Shown: positions 31,816 through 44,506, counted from the first letter of the stretch. The stretch: DNA of 64,000 nucleotides from Larix kaempferi (GCA_027924585.1 BSBM01000440.1:10038001-10102000), one strand, 5' to 3'. Made by a program: numbers and translations. Notes: generated from the letters alone by a model not told the origin.

Positions 31816-33625
31816 TGTCATGTTCCTTCCTTAGTGGCCTTAGTCAAGACTTGGATCCTCCCATCCCTAGGGGTCTAGGAAGAATAATTAATAGAAATAA
31901 ATTTTGGCACAAGGACTATAGTAATTAATAAATTTTTAATATTTTTATTTTTAATTATCTTTTATATTAAATGCCTTATCATTATCAATTAAATTTTTGG
32001 AAATCATTGATGTTCACATGGCTAAGAGGGCACATGAGTTCAAGGTGGACCTCACCTACTCAAGTAGAAAAATTAGAAACATCAAGGAGTCATCTAAAAG
32101 CAAGGTGGTAGCATAGGAAAGTAGAAACTGGCAAAATCAAGAAAAAAACAGGGGAAATAACAAAGCAGGAAAGTGAAGAAAGCAACCAGTTTGGAAAAGA
32201 ATGAAACATTCAAGAAGAGTGGGGCGGACTTGCTAAATCCAGTTGAAAGACACAAAACATGCAAGTTTTGCAAAGCAAGATAATTGCTAATTCTCTCAAG
32301 GAATATGCCCTCACCTCTCACATGTGTGGATGAATTGCCAAGGAAGCTACCAAATATATAAAAGGAAGCTAAGGCGCACCTCTCACATCTTTTGGTTAAT
32401 CGATTTTTGACTTGATAGATCTTGTTACTCAGAGTTGAGTGATGTGCCTCAACCATTGCTTGGGAGATGAACCACAATGCCTTTCATGTTCCAGTCTGTC
32501 CATGACCAGATATAGATCCATGGAATTCTGATCTACAGGTCTACATCAGCCCAGTATTGAAGAATATTAAGCTTCCAGAGAGTGATCCTCAGTCACAGTG
32601 CCATCGGAGAGAGTATTGGAAGAATTCATCAGAAGGAGGTGTTCCATTTCAATGAAGGCGCCTAGTGAAGCTTAGAAGGTCCATTGCACCCATCATATAC
32701 ATCCATTAGCTCTAATTTCATCCACATATCAGATCCAGTGAAAAATATCATCTCCTCCTCCTCCTCCTCTCATGCTCATTCTCTCAGTGTTGTAAGATTT
32801 GTGTAGCATTGGAGATTCTTGGAAGATCTGAATTTAATAATTTCTCTAATCTCTGCTCAAGACCTCCAATTTAAATTTGATGTTGTTCATTAACTTATAT
32901 CAAAACCCTCATTTACTTCAGAAGTGAAATTTGTAAGCCTCTAAGGCAATTTGGAACAAGCAATTCGAAGGCTAGTTCTTTATGCAAATTTTATTGACTA
33001 GTTTTACCATTTTTGTAATTTAGAGCTATGTAGGAGTCATTTTTTCTGAACTGGTGGTCATTTATGAATCTTGAGACAATATTAAAGCATCCCCAACCCT
33101 TTCCCTGAGGATTCTAATACATCTCATCCAGTTTGGAGGAGTTTGGAAAATTGCTAGTTGAGAAGCCAACATAGCGCCCGTGTCTCTTTTGCTCCCAAAC
33201 TCACCCAGAACCTCCCAAATTCCATGAAAATATTGTCCATCATTTAATTGGGATTTTAATTCCTGACATACACCGCTGGTTACATTCAGGTGTAAACAAC
33301 TGATTCTAGTATGCATATGCTGGAGTGCCCAAGAAACCTCAAAGTAGACCTCAATGACAGCTGTTGTTGAAATGTAAATGGCCCAAGTGATTTGTTCATA
33401 GGACTCGTAAGTTGGCCCTGTTTCGTTCATGTTTTCTAATGCACACATTCCCATACATTTGGCATAACCTTAATATCCCAAATTCTTAATCTGGAATCAT
33501 CTAATTGTGTCCTTGACCAGTTCTTTTCTAACTAGTTTTGTTAACTAGTTTATGCTTGTCAAAATTGTGTTATAAGTTTTTAAATTTTGCATAATATCAA
33601 CTCCAACCTGATCTGGGATATTACA
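31816..33625 (+). repeat. 3' LTR of chromodomain gypsy
   Basis: Starts TGTCATGTTCC and ends GGGATATTACA. It carries a TATA-like ATATATAAAAGG at about 32354. Short minus-strand frames inside are not genes. Confidence 0.92.
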
Positions 33626-34201
33626 TATTCCAAGTAATCAATCAGGAGACGGACCGGACCTGAAACATTATCCGCGTACTCATTCATAGACACCTTATCC
33701 TCGCTAGTTTTATCAGCACCACGACCAGCTCCACGGCCAGCCCCGCCTCTCCTTGAAATACCACGCGGTCTCGGCATGGTTAAGGCGAAGCTAAAGGCTT
33801 CACCCACCAGAACAACAATTCGCTAGGCTATGAATTCATCTGCAAACATCCAGGTGCAATTGCAAATGAGGACAGTGAACCCTTCCACCATTTCTATGTG
33901 CTTGGAGTTGGAGCTTGGGGTTGTCACACGAGGGAGCCCCGTAGTCCAGACTGCAGAATTAATGGTGATGGTACCCTGCAATCCCATTTCCCATCGACGA
34001 AGAGACATTCACCATAGGGAGAGTAAAATCCTCCGAACTCACCCACCCTAGCGCATTAACTCCTCCTTCATTCCTCTTCGGATTAACGTCGCCCTCATTT
34101 ATTTCGATATGAATTCTCTTGCTCATGCGTTGACTCTGGAGCCCATGTGTCATGGCGCCTCCATGTGTCCCCCTGTTGTGTCCACCCACATCTGAGTAGG
34201 T
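33626..34201 (-). mobile_element. 5' half of the split minus-strand LINE, with ORF start
   Basis: Read on the minus strand, an ATG at 33777 opens MPRPRGISRRGGAGRGAGRG, a Gly/Arg-rich N-terminus. It runs SMNEYADNVSGPVRLLIDYL up to the gypsy LTR at 33625. The frame plausibly continued in the 3' half at 25340 downward. Upstream of it are short unassigned frames. The right edge is the second copy of the target duplication. The joined LINE is only about 1.45 kb with no RT, so it is 5'-truncated or a non-autonomous derivative. Confidence 0.65.
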
Positions 34202-34212
34202 GCAATGATTCT
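34202..34212. repeat. Target-site duplication of split LINE, right
   Basis: GCAATGATTCT, identical to 24448-24458. Confidence 0.85.
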
Positions 34213-35185
34213 GTTAAATCCACTGGGAATTTGCATTGATTTTATCCCTCTTTGTTATTCCTTTTGGGTGGGGGGAGATGCAATGAAAATGGAACATTGA
34301 TACATTTTAATACTCCATCAACCTCACTAAGGAATCATATCCCTTTAACTAGCCACTGAAATTTTAAATGAATGTTAAACAAACTTTGACTTTTAATCGC
34401 ATTTCTTTGGTATGAGTTTCTTAGAACCTTGTAGCCGGATCTAGAGATATGAATGCCTTAGCAGATATATTCAAGCACACTCCATATGAATTTGACAACA
34501 CCGGAACCCTGTAGCAAACAAATTTGCAAAAGGGAATACGTTATTTCCCCTCCATCTATGTTACTATAAACCTGACAAGGATTTCTTTTTTGGTAAATTG
34601 TTCATGTTGTTCGCATTCCCATTCATTCACTTACACTAGTGCATTACTCAACATTTGGATGGGAGTGGGGTGGTTCACGTTTTTTATTGCGATGAACACT
34701 CTATATTTGTTTCTCCTTTTGGTTCTCTGTTTGGTTACGGAGATCCTCAACTTTTTATTCTACTGAATTTATTTAGGACTTTAGATCATTTAGTGTTTGA
34801 GTAATTTTTCATATCAAAGAACCATATATTCGACAATTGTGTTGTGCACTTCTGAAACAAAATTTTTTTGCCAAAAAAGATTTCAATGCAAGAAAACATG
34901 TGTCCTTGCTTTCTTTCTATATTGTTTTATTTCTAAAGTGGTATTTTAATTTATAATGTTGCAAAAATGAACAAGCACTTAGGAATAATTCCCATAAATG
35001 TTTTGGACAATCTTTCCTCATAAAAATGATATATTTGTTTCCGATAAAATATAAGAAGCGACGAAATAAGGATAGAATAGAGTACCTAATATAATGGTCC
35101 ATTAAATGCATTGAATAAAAATATGGGAATAGTCTACATTTGCAAGAAAGATGAGAATCATCTACATTTGCAAGAGAATCTCGCC
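34213..35185. other. Spacer, nothing recognised
   Basis: About 970 bp; small frames (for example 34524-34766) have no recognisable product. Confidence 0.4.
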
Positions 35186-35351
35186 TCATTGTGGATGGTG
35201 AGTTTTCTTGAGGGAGAATTGATGTCACATCCACAAGCAAAAGATCACAAACCATAGACAAGTTGGCTTCATTGTGGATTGCAAGTTTCCTTGAGGGAGA
35301 AGAGATGTCACATGCACAAACAAAAGATCTCAAAGCATAAACAAGTTGATT
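35186..35351. repeat. 83-bp tandem duplication
   Basis: The unit starting TCATTGTGGAT, with TTGAGGGAGAA and GATGTCACAT inside, occurs at 35186 and again at 35269 with roughly 85 percent identity by eye. Confidence 0.75.
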
Positions 35352-35849
35352 TATTGACTATTGCGATTACTAAAAGCATACTTTTGAAAGAAAGAAAGGA
35401 TGTTTGGGTTAAGAGAAGCCACAAAAGACATATAATGAGCCAAGAGGAAATCACAATTGGGCATTGTCTACTACACAATATTGTGTACTACAAGAGATTT
35501 GAGGCTGGCATAACCATAACACTTAAAACCTTGTAAATTGAAAATTGGAATGAACACACATCTATGGGAATACTTGTGCGGTGCCATTGCTTGCCATAAA
35601 TTAACTAGAGTTTCTTTCAACACATAAAATTATATTATCTACACACAACTTTCTCTCATTTTGAAACATATTGAAGTTCTTTTCGACATTTCATTTCCCC
35701 CGCTTCGGGGATATGCTAGTATATTTCATATAAGTGTGGTATTATACGCTTATGAAATACCAACAAATATTGAAGGGTTATAATAATATTTTTCTTGTTG
35801 TTTGTGTAAGTTTTAGTTTAAACGTATTTTGAATATGAATTTTTTACTA
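35352..35849. other. Spacer
   Basis: No gene recognised. An open frame from 35279 to 35536 spans the duplication end and is unlike any family I know. A small inverted repeat (TATTTCATA/TATGAAATA) lies near 35730-35760. Confidence 0.4.
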
Positions 35850-36813
35850 TAACAATCATACCAAGATCTACTCCTTACTCTATGATTATCATATGCATTA
35901 TGAACCAAAAATCATTAACCCCTGAAGAGATTTGCGTTTACAAAACCAAACATTAATATGAAACAGGTTCTCATTAGAATTTAAGACGGTAAGGAGCTCC
36001 ACAACTCCATAATAAGATTCATTTGTATTAAAGACCCTAAGACAACCATCCTTGCAGCAACATAATGACATAATATTCAAGCATCCTAGTCATATATACA
36101 ACTATTCATGTCGATTATTAATGCAATCAATACTTTTATAGACTTTATTATTTATACAACCAAACTTACTCAATAAAATAACTTTTTCATGTTTAAAGGA
36201 ACTTATTGATAGATGCATCTAGTTTAACAACAAAGCCATCATAATTACACATATAAGAGAGAGACCATATATATGTGGTTCACCCAAATATCTGGGCTAC
36301 GTCACCAAAGAAATGTCACATCTTGTACTATTTATCCAAAATAGAGGGTTACATCTTGCAACACAGTTGTTGCAATATTTACTTTCCACTTTCTTTAAGC
36401 TTATTCTCTAGTAAAATAATAACTTAACAAAGTTCTTTCTAGACATTAAAAAAAACGTGAAATGCAAAGATAATAATATAATGAAACTTATACAGAGTAT
36501 TAACTTCTGTGTTTTGTCTATAGCATATATGAACTAAAACTGAGATCAAGCAATTCGTTGTCCTTTCCCCTCTCTGTGCAGCAAGGAAAACAGTTATACT
36601 ATAACTACTGAAATGCACAGGGATCAGGCTTGCAACAAGTCGTCCCTTCCCCCTCTGCGCCGCAAGGAAAACGTATCTCTGTAACCCCCAAATATCCCAG
36701 AGTTTAATGCTAACATCAATACAATTACAGAGATCTATATCTGGTTTATTATATATGTAAACGTTGGCATTCAATCATAATTACAGAGATACACAATAGA
36801 TCTATATCTAGTT

Positions 36814-36816
<3 letters not shown>

Positions 36817-36866
<50 letters not shown>
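36817..36866. repeat. (TA)n microsatellite in left LTR copy
   Basis: About 25 TA units. The matching site in the right copy (47851-47876) has about 13, so length changed after the copies separated. Confidence 0.9.
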
Positions 36867-36867
<1 letters not shown>

Positions 36868-36929
36868 GCTGGAATTCCTACTAACAAGTAAATGCTGGCA
36901 TATTATAACACAGAGGTCTATGTAGCATA

Positions 36930-37310
36930 TAAATGGAAAACTCGAGAGGGATTATTACGATTCCAGGGCATCATATAAACTAGACAGGGTTCAATTCCAA
37001 TGCAGCATATCCAAATGGAAACTCACAATGGATCATTACGATTCCAAGGAAGCATAATAACTAGATAGGGTTCCATTCCAATGTAGCATATCCAAATGGA
37101 AACTCGCTAGGGATCATTACGACTCCAAGGCAGCATAAAAACTAGATAGGGTTCCAATCCAATGTAGCATATCCAAATGGAAACTCGCTAGGGATCATTA
37201 AAATTCCAGGGCAACATAAAAACTAGAAAGGGTTCCATTCCAATGCAACATATCCAAATGGAAACTAGTCAGGGATCATTACGATTCCAGAGCAGCATAT
37301 AAACTAGACA
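36930..37310. repeat. 81-82-bp tandem array, left copy
   Basis: A unit containing GGGATCATTACGATTCCAGG, then AACTAGACAGGGTTCCATTC and CATATCCAAATGG, is repeated four to five times. The word CATATCCAAATGG recurs at about 82-bp steps from 37007 on. The right copy has the same arrangement at 47930-48310. Confidence 0.85.
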
Positions 37311-37960
37311 CTAGAAGGGATCAATCTAACGCTGGTATAGCAGCGATCCATCCAACATTGGCATATATAATATATAATACTAAAAACAGAGGTCAATCCA
37401 ACGGGGATTAGTATGATTCCAATGCATCATATAAAAATAGAAACTAGAAGGGATCAATCTAACGCTGGTATAGCAGCAATCAATCCAACGTTGGAATATA
37501 TAATATATATTACTGAAAAACAGAGGTCAATCCAACGGGGATTAGTATGATTCCAATGCAGCATATAAAAATAGAAAGTAGAAGGGATCAATCTAGCGTT
37601 GGTATAACAACGATCAATCCAACGTTGGCATATATAATATATATTACTGAAAACTGAGGTCAATCAAACGGGGATCAGTATGATTCCAATGCAGCATATA
37701 CAAATAGAAAGTAGGAGGGATCAATCTAACGCTGGTATAGTAGCGATCAATCCAACGCTGGCATATATAATAGATATTACTAAAAACAGATGTCAATCCA
37801 ATGGGGATCAATATGATTCCAATGCAGCATATAAAAATAGAAACTAGAATGGATCAATATAACGTTGGTATAGCAGCGATCAATCCAACGCTGGCATATA
37901 TAATATATATTACTGAAAACAGAGGTCAATCCAACACTGGTATATAATATAAAATCAAAC
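37311..37960. repeat. 132-bp tandem array, left copy
   Basis: A unit with GATCAATCTAACGCTGGTAT, then ATCAATCCAACG and GCATATATAATATATATTAC, is repeated about five times. CTGGTATAGCAG-type words start near 37331, 37463, 37596, 37730 and 37864. It shares the words ATTCCAATGCAGCATAT with the neighbouring 81-bp array, so both arrays may derive from one ancestral unit. Confidence 0.85.
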
Positions 37961-39122
37961 AGAAAACTCCACGGGGATCAAGCTTCTTTAAGCTATCCCT
38001 TCCCAACCTTCTACGAATCTCTATATAGAGATATCCCCAAACTACCACGTGTCCTCTGCCTCCCTACCCTACCTCCTTAAGAAGGTGTTTTGGAGGTTGG
38101 CGGTGGTAGTGATTCGTGGCTTCTCTAGTGACAGATGGCGTGGTAAGGAGTTTGGGTGTTCCACGAAGGAAACAACGTTCGTTCAAGGAGACATCCTCCC
38201 TATAATTTCTCAATTACCAAAATCATCATTTAACTTACTTATAAATTAATCCCACTTTTTTTTCCATTTGAGAGTGTGCTCTTGCTATGATATATCATAT
38301 AAATTTGATGTCAATTTTTATTGTATTTAGATATAAATCAAACATATGCATTAATAATAATTATTTATAATAATCAATTTACTTTTATATCTCCTTTCCA
38401 TATAAATTGCATTATAAAAAGAGATGCTTAAAAGTAATTGTTGTCCCACGTACTAAATACTTTTCCCTCTATAAACCATTAGGGTCCTAATTTTGATTTT
38501 TGGCCTTTTATAAATAAAATATACTTGATACTTCTAAATATATATATATATAAAGATATTTCTATCTTAAAATAATATTTTTAATAGGAAAGGTCCTAAC
38601 TCTCTCCTTTTTAGGTCAGAAAAATATTTTGGACATCTTTTATAAGTATTTGTAATAGTAATACTTATTGTAAAACCTTAATCCTATTTAGGATTATTTA
38701 GTAATAAACATCTTTACGCTAGTGGTTAGATTCTAGGGGTTCCCTAGTAGCTTGTAAGGCGTAGTTACTTTGCCTAGGATTAACATAGCTTAAGACGACA
38801 CTTAAGACCCTTAAAAATAAACCAAGTAAACTGTTACCTTGATTCATGTGCCTACTAGCACCAAGATGACATCCGTCATCCAAATCCTAGGCTCTCATGG
38901 TTTCTTATCCCATTTCTCTCTCTCCCCCCTAGTGGATTTAGCTGCCCGTCGTTTAGTTGCGTCACAGCCTTTATTCTCCTAAATTTACAACTTAGGAAAT
39001 AAACCACATAACTTTACAAGGTTTTAATGGTGGGGCCTTGGCCTTGAGCTCCTCACCATAAAATGAATACAATATACATTTACATTTACAAAATAATAGG
39101 GGTATAAAAGAGGGATATTACA

Positions 39123-39140
39123 TCCTCCCCCACTTAAGAA
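39123..39140 (-). promoter_or_regulatory. Polypurine tract (minus strand)
   Basis: TCCTCCCCCACTTAAGAA reads TTCTTAAGTGGGGGAGGA on the minus strand and abuts the LTR start TGTAATATCCC. Confidence 0.8.
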
Positions 39141-41979
39141 TAACACCATCCTCGGTGTTCATGCTTTTCAACAATTTTTCTTCCACTCTTGAGTTCCTTT
39201 GAATGTCATCTTTTTCTCACTTTGTCATCTATGTTTTGTCCTTCTTTATTATCTTCTAACTTTTACGATTCTCGTAAGTTTCTATCGCTCCTAACCTGCA
39301 CTTTTGTGCAACAACACCGAGTCTTCCAATATTGTTCAGTAAAACATATCATTTTTCTTAATTCAATTCAGAACATAAACAATGAGTTATTTTTGAAACA
39401 CAACATTTGTTATTCATGGGACATCTTCTAGCCTTTGTTTGTGCTTTTATCATCATAAGAAAACATAATAAATGATTATTTTGCAATATAACTCAAAAGA
39501 ATTCATAAATAATCTAGATATACTTATATTTTAGAGGTCGTCTTTTACCTCCAATACTTGGACACTTTAACTAGTCCTCAAGTTGAGGTAGACATCTCTT
39601 TCATTCACAGATTAGTATCATCTATTTCACATAATTTCAAGCAATAAATAAACTTTAAATTCATCATTTATCCTCTCCCTTGAGGGAATTATGTCTACTC
39701 AAGTTTTATTTGTGTTAATAGCATTCACACATTAGAACATTCAACAGCCTAATTACTTGGCAATTCTTTAATATGTGTTTTATTGTTACATCATGAAGAT
39801 GAAAAAATTTCAACAACACTTTGTTGAACACCAAACTCTCCCTTGCATTTGGAACTTCAGCAACCCTCTGTTGAACACAAAACTCTCCCTCGAGTTCTGT
39901 CACCAATTTTTGTGTGGAATTACGTGCTAACTTTTGAGATTACTCTCCTTTTGATTGCTAGTCAAAAATTTTCTTCTCGAGAACATCAAACAACATCCTA
40001 TCTTCCAAATGTTAAATTTTGTGCCTAGGTCTTGCCATTGATATCACATACTCTTTCACAATTCCCCTCAAACCTCCTTGATTGAGTCCAGTAATTTCCT
40101 TTCCACTCAATCTCCTGCTCGAGTCCAGTAAAAGTTCTTTTAGCAAAGTAGAGTTGGATCATCAATTTTGCCACTTGGTGTTTTCCTTTCCACTCAGCCT
40201 CTTGCTTGAGTCCAGGAAAAGTTCTTTTTCCCCTCAATCCCTCTTGCTTGAGTCTAGGAAAACTTATTAATAATGATCATTTATTATTTCTTGCATTTTT
40301 TTGTTAATCACAACATGGAACATAATATCATCAAATAGGTTCACCTATTTACTTATCGATTTTTACTCATGCTTTGAATGAGTCTTTGATCGTTTATTCA
40401 AACTCTTACAATATGCTTACTATACCTTAGGCATAACATGCATCATGCTCTTGTCTTCCAACAAGTCCCACAGATATTGACAATCTGTCAAAATCACTTT
40501 GTTATTACAACTTTTCATGACATAGTCAAAATTTGTAAGAAATCATTTCCTAAACATAAAAAACAACATCCTCCACACTTAGATTCATTTCAAATATCCG
40601 TACATGATGAACAAAAATCAACATTCTTACTTTGATTTATTATTTTCATCAATCATATCTTATGACATGAAACTGCAATGTTAGTACATAGAATTTATAA
40701 ATTTCTTCTCATTAACTTTGGTTTTTTTATTAGGAAAAATAGCTTATCCCCCCGATAAGTTTACAACTTTTTCCAATCATTCCAATGGTCATCCTATTCA
40801 CCATTCAACTTACGTTTATATAAATTTAGAAGACGATTGCAAAATCAATTTATGTCTATATATCAAGAAAAATTCTAGGAACATTTACATTTCTTCCTAA
40901 ATGTATTATAATCAAACTTCCATTTTCAGTAGGTCATCAACATACATAATACCATAACAAAACGAAAGCATTACTCCTATGCTTACATTTTTTAATCCAT
41001 TAATTTTGTTGGTTAAGGTAATAACATACCTCACCATAAATTTCCACATCTTCATTTATTATATGAGGACAAATGGAGTACAACACTTTTCCTTGATCTT
41101 GTTACATACAGTCAATACATTAGTCATCATGGTCTTTGAATCAATATATCTATAGCCAAGCACATTCTGACAAGCGTTTCCTTACATATGTGAAAAGGAA
41201 AATCAACTGTCAATATAAGTCATGCTACTCTTTGAGTACTACATTAGAGTACAACTACTAAGTATAATAAACAATAAAATTATAATAGAGTTCATATTCT
41301 TTCCCAAATGTATTAGAACCACTTAGACTAACTATCATTCTAATTATTGTTATTTGAACTTCATTGTAATATTTCTTTCGGAATGGAATACTATTTATAA
41401 TCTAGTATACTAATATCAACTTTCTTCAATCACAATAATGCCAAAGTTGATTGGCGATATCACTCTACTTTCATAAACAACTTATATATTTGTAATGGAG
41501 TCTGATTATAACTACAAATATTTCAACCGAATATAACTATTTATCTTTTTGTAGGGTCAACTGCCCAAAATATTATAATACTTTTCTCATGATCTACAAT
41601 CTCTCATCCTATGACAAATCTGCAAAATAATGTCAATTTATTTATTCAACACATCTATCTTAAATGTTTCACAAAGTCAAAAACCATGGTAATTCCTAGA
41701 CATCATAGTCTACCATCATTCTAAAGCAATATATACCCTTCTTGTGGAATATGTTTTGAACCTGAATTTCATTTGTCAGTTTAAAACATAATGCGTTAGG
41801 AATAAACATAATGGCACTACTTACTTGTAACTCATAGATGACTTATTGGTTACCTCTTGCCGAACTTTGAAAATGAATTTGTTCTGTTGCACCTTACAGA
41901 TAGAGTCCCTTCATCATTTCAACCAACTTATATTATTTTCCTCATGCTGAGCCAAAATAGGGCGGAGTGTTGTAACTTT
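39141..41979 (-). other. Non-coding interior of the minus-strand LTR element
   Basis: About 2.85 kb lies between polypurine tract and primer-binding site, AT-rich, with no frame longer than about 65 codons that resembles gag or pol on either strand. This suggests a non-autonomous (LARD-like) element. Repeats at 40094-40262 are the only clear structure. Confidence 0.6.
40094..40262. repeat. Degenerate tandem repeat in the element interior
   Basis: TTTCCTTTCCACTCAATCTC, then CTGCTCGAGTCCAGTAAAAG and TTCTTTT, occurs at 40094-40141 and 40180-40228. A shortened third copy lies at 40229-40262. Confidence 0.75.
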
Positions 41980-41992
41980 TGCTCTGATACCA
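41980..41992 (-). promoter_or_regulatory. Primer-binding site (Met-initiator type), minus strand
   Basis: TGCTCTGATACCA reads TGGTATCAGAGCA on the minus strand, the standard plant initiator-Met primer site. On that strand it sits 2 bp after GGGTTTGTTACA, which would be the 3' end of the 5' LTR (41995 onward on the plus strand). Confidence 0.85.
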
Positions 41993-42779
41993 AATGTAAC
42001 AAACCCAAAATACCAAGTTAGCATTTTAGTAAATTTTCAAAACTTTTCATGTTGATCACCTAACTCCCTATCATATCACTTCAATTGCAAGGTACTGTTA
42101 TCACCTAAGCTGTAGTTACCCCTATGGATGGATCCAGTCATGGATGGCAATAGGGAAGGGCAACTCAAAAGGTGCAACCACGATCACCTCGACCTCCAAA
42201 TATGTATGGTTGTCACGCCAGTTGAGGCAACCTTCGCTTTATGTTATCTAGCCCAGACAACAAAGGGGGAGACCCGATCTACTCCCGACAGGAGAGATCA
42301 AAACCAAGACACCAAATCAAGGTATTTCCAAGTGAAGTTAGGTGTATGGTTTATCCTAGACCTAAGGGTAAAGTCACAATCCAAGTGAGGGGTTCAATAG
42401 GTGTAGCATTGGTTCATAGTTGATGTGAGAGTGACTTATAATGTTTGAAGTGAGATCTAGGGCTAGTATACTAGTTCAATGCTGGAAAATCAACTGCCTT
42501 GGGAACTGTGTCCAATGCAGGGAAGTTAAGGTTTGTATTGGGGCTAACTAGTACGGATGACAAGCTTGACCATGATACATGATAGCATCAAACGTTTAGT
42601 CCACTATGCATGGTCAATCCATAAGTCAATCCAACAATCTAAGAAGGTTGAACTAACTTGGAGAGAAACCAGTGCCTTGGGAATTGGGAAGTGGAGTCAA
42701 AGTAGGGTTGACTTGTGGTTTAAGACTCCTAGTACATGAGATAAGTGGGCAATTTAAGTTTTGATGTGTAAATGTATCT

Positions 42780-43436
42780 AGATCTAGGTTTGACCCAAGT
42801 GGACCACAATCCCTTAAAACAAGGAATGCGATCCCCAAGGCAAGATTTGACAGAATGACAGTCTAGACCTAGGTTTTGAATTATTCCGGTTCTGAATCTC
42901 CAAAAATCTCAAGTACCCAGTTCCTAGAAGTGAGTGAACTCACTTCTCCAAGGTGGTGCGACTTTGCCCAAGGAGGCTTAAAAGTGGGGTTAGGTGGGTC
43001 AAAACAAGTCGGATGGCATCCAAACTTTAGATCCGGGTAGATCGGTTAGGTAGGAGTATGGATCTATAATTTCGTGGCAATCCACCGGTTAGATCTTAGT
43101 AGATCTGAGTTTAAGTGTTCCAAGTGGTCCAAAATGGGGATTAAATCCCTTAAAATGTGGAATGGGGCCCACAAGGTAAATTTCAGGAAAGGGACAACCT
43201 GGGTATATGTTATTTGATGTGTAGATGTCAAATCAAGTGGAATCTCGAACACCCATCGCTTAGATCTAGGTCAACCTGCTCAAACTAGGAAGTGCGCCTT
43301 GCTTGGGAGAGGCTAAGTTGGCCTGGGAAGGGGGTCAAATGGAAGCCAATCCTCACCAAACTATAGATCCGGGATGCCGTGGATGCTATAGAGGTGGGTT
43401 CTTAATATTACGCCCAACAACCCAATAGATCTAAGT
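42780..43436. repeat. Two diverged tandem units of 321 and 336 bp
   Basis: AGATCT-(A/G)AG starts units at 42780 and 43101, and a third begins at 43437. Within each unit the same words follow in order: CCAAGTGG-CC, then AATCCCTTAAAA, then a block near GGCAAG/GGTAAATTT, then ATCCGG, then the next AGATCT. Divergence is high, so the duplication is old. Confidence 0.65.
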
Positions 43437-44033
43437 AGATCTGAGAAAATGCAAAATTGGGGTTTTAATTAATTAGGGTTTTAAATGTTTTTGACAATTG
43501 GATAGACTATGGAGATAGAACTTACCTTGAGATCATACCTGAATGATGTGGTTGAGATGCCTTGATGTTGAGGAAGATTCCCGCAGAGATCAAATGAGAG
43601 ATTGTTGATTTGCTTGCCAATTTGATGCCCTAGTCCACAAGTGCGCCTTCCTCTACCTGTCAAACCAAGGAATAAAATTCAATCAGTAAGATCAAGTATG
43701 GAAGAAATACAAGAGAAATGCAAATAGTAACATGAAATAGAAGGTCCTGGGACAGTAATACTCCCTGTTACCAACGAAGAGCTCCAAAGAAGAAGTAGGG
43801 AGAGTCTTCCCCTACCAATACCTCCTCCTCCAAGCAAATCGGCCTCCACCTGTAGATGCAAAATCGTGGTACAAAAGATATGGCAAACAAGATCTCCAAT
43901 AACTCAGTGCAAAGGAAGAACCAACGAACGAACACCAAAAACATTCACCACAACATTGGAGATAGATGCAATAATAATTTTCTATTCCAATAATCCAGAG
44001 CCAAAAGTCACTTTACAATGAGAGGCTCTCTCC

Positions 44034-44041
44034 TTTAAATA
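44034..44041 (-). promoter_or_regulatory. TATA-like box, minus strand
   Basis: TATTTAAA on the minus strand followed by GGAGAGAGCCTCTC resembles the TATA and start region of plant LTRs. Motif only. Confidence 0.35.
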
Positions 44042-44227
44042 GGAAGGAGAGGCACCAAAACCCTAACCACTTTTTGAATGAGTGGCTAAGATTATAAGAT
44101 GCAAAAGTCTAATCAATGGTTGAGATGAGCTCAACAACATAATACATGGATCACACATAAAATATAACATAAGTGGACAAAGTCGCCCTAGGAGAGGGGA
44201 ATCCCACCAAATCATGATGACAAAATA

Positions 44228-44506
44228 TCATAAGAGGCTCATGGTGGGTCCAAGGGGTAATTTTATCCCTGCTTGGTCAATCCCCATGGCACAATAACCA
44301 ATAAACATGAAAGTACCAAATCGTGCCTCCCTAGTGAAGTCGTGGTCCTCAAAAGACCTCAAAAATCCACAGAAAGTGCCATAAGTGATGGATGCGGGCC
44401 CCGATGAAGCTGAAACTGCTGGAGAAGGTGTGGAAGACCCCGATCTATCATCACTGATCATCCCATGCCATAACTTTGCCTCAGTAGCCCAAATCGATTT
44501 CCTCAA
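44228..44506 (-). CDS. Unknown minus-strand open frame
   Basis: A 92-codon frame with a mixed composition: WATEAKLWHGMISDDRSGSS, then GTFCGFLRSFEDHDF, then FMFIGYCAMG. It is open for several more codons upstream of its ATG. I recognise no family. It lies about 190 bp upstream of the TATA-like box at 44034-44041, so it would not be transcribed from it. It may be a chance frame or a residue of an element protein. Confidence 0.2.
   Translation of the reverse strand: MRKSIWATEAKLWHGMISDDRSGSSTPSPAVSASSGPASITYGTFCGFLRSFEDHDFTREARFGTFMFIGYCAMGIDQAGIKLPLGPTMSLL

Larger units (their letters stand above)
25341..33625 (+). mobile_element. Chromodomain Ty3/gypsy element inserted in a LINE
   Basis: An 8.3-kb element with LTRs of 1829 and 1810 bp, an initiator-Met-type primer site, gag, protease, reverse transcriptase, RNase H, integrase and a C-terminal chromodomain, and a polypurine tract. 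This is the full chromovirus order. Many stops and frameshifts, a deletion in the RT/RNase H junction and changed catalytic residues make it inactive. The flanking pentamers (GATTA left, TATTC right) do not agree well, so target duplications are degraded or the ends are off by a base or two. Confidence 0.92.
35850..39122 (-). repeat. Left ~3.3-kb LTR-like copy (3' LTR of a minus-strand element)
   Basis: This 3.27-kb block matches 46881-50183 in the same order and orientation, including both tandem arrays. Its right edge, GGGATATTACA, read on the minus strand is TGTAATATCCC, an LTR start. It is preceded on that strand by a polypurine tract (39123-39140). The left edge, near TATAACAATCATACCAAG, is either an LTR end (compare TGTAACA at 41995) or a truncation point. 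No coding frame of note lies within it. Confidence 0.75.

Noticed and set aside
33062-33454. 130-codon minus-strand frame in the gypsy 3' LTR
   Set aside because: It lies wholly inside a plus-strand LTR, is not open in the 5' LTR, and resembles no protein.
25336-33630. Target duplication for the chromodomain gypsy (GATTA versus TATTC)
   Set aside because: Only three of five bases agree, so it is not claimed.
35835-35839. ATGAA near the left LTR copy, matching the flank ATGAA after 50183
   Set aside because: It lies about 10 bp from the apparent LTR edge and the intervening T-run does not begin with TG, so a chance pentamer is likelier than a target duplication.
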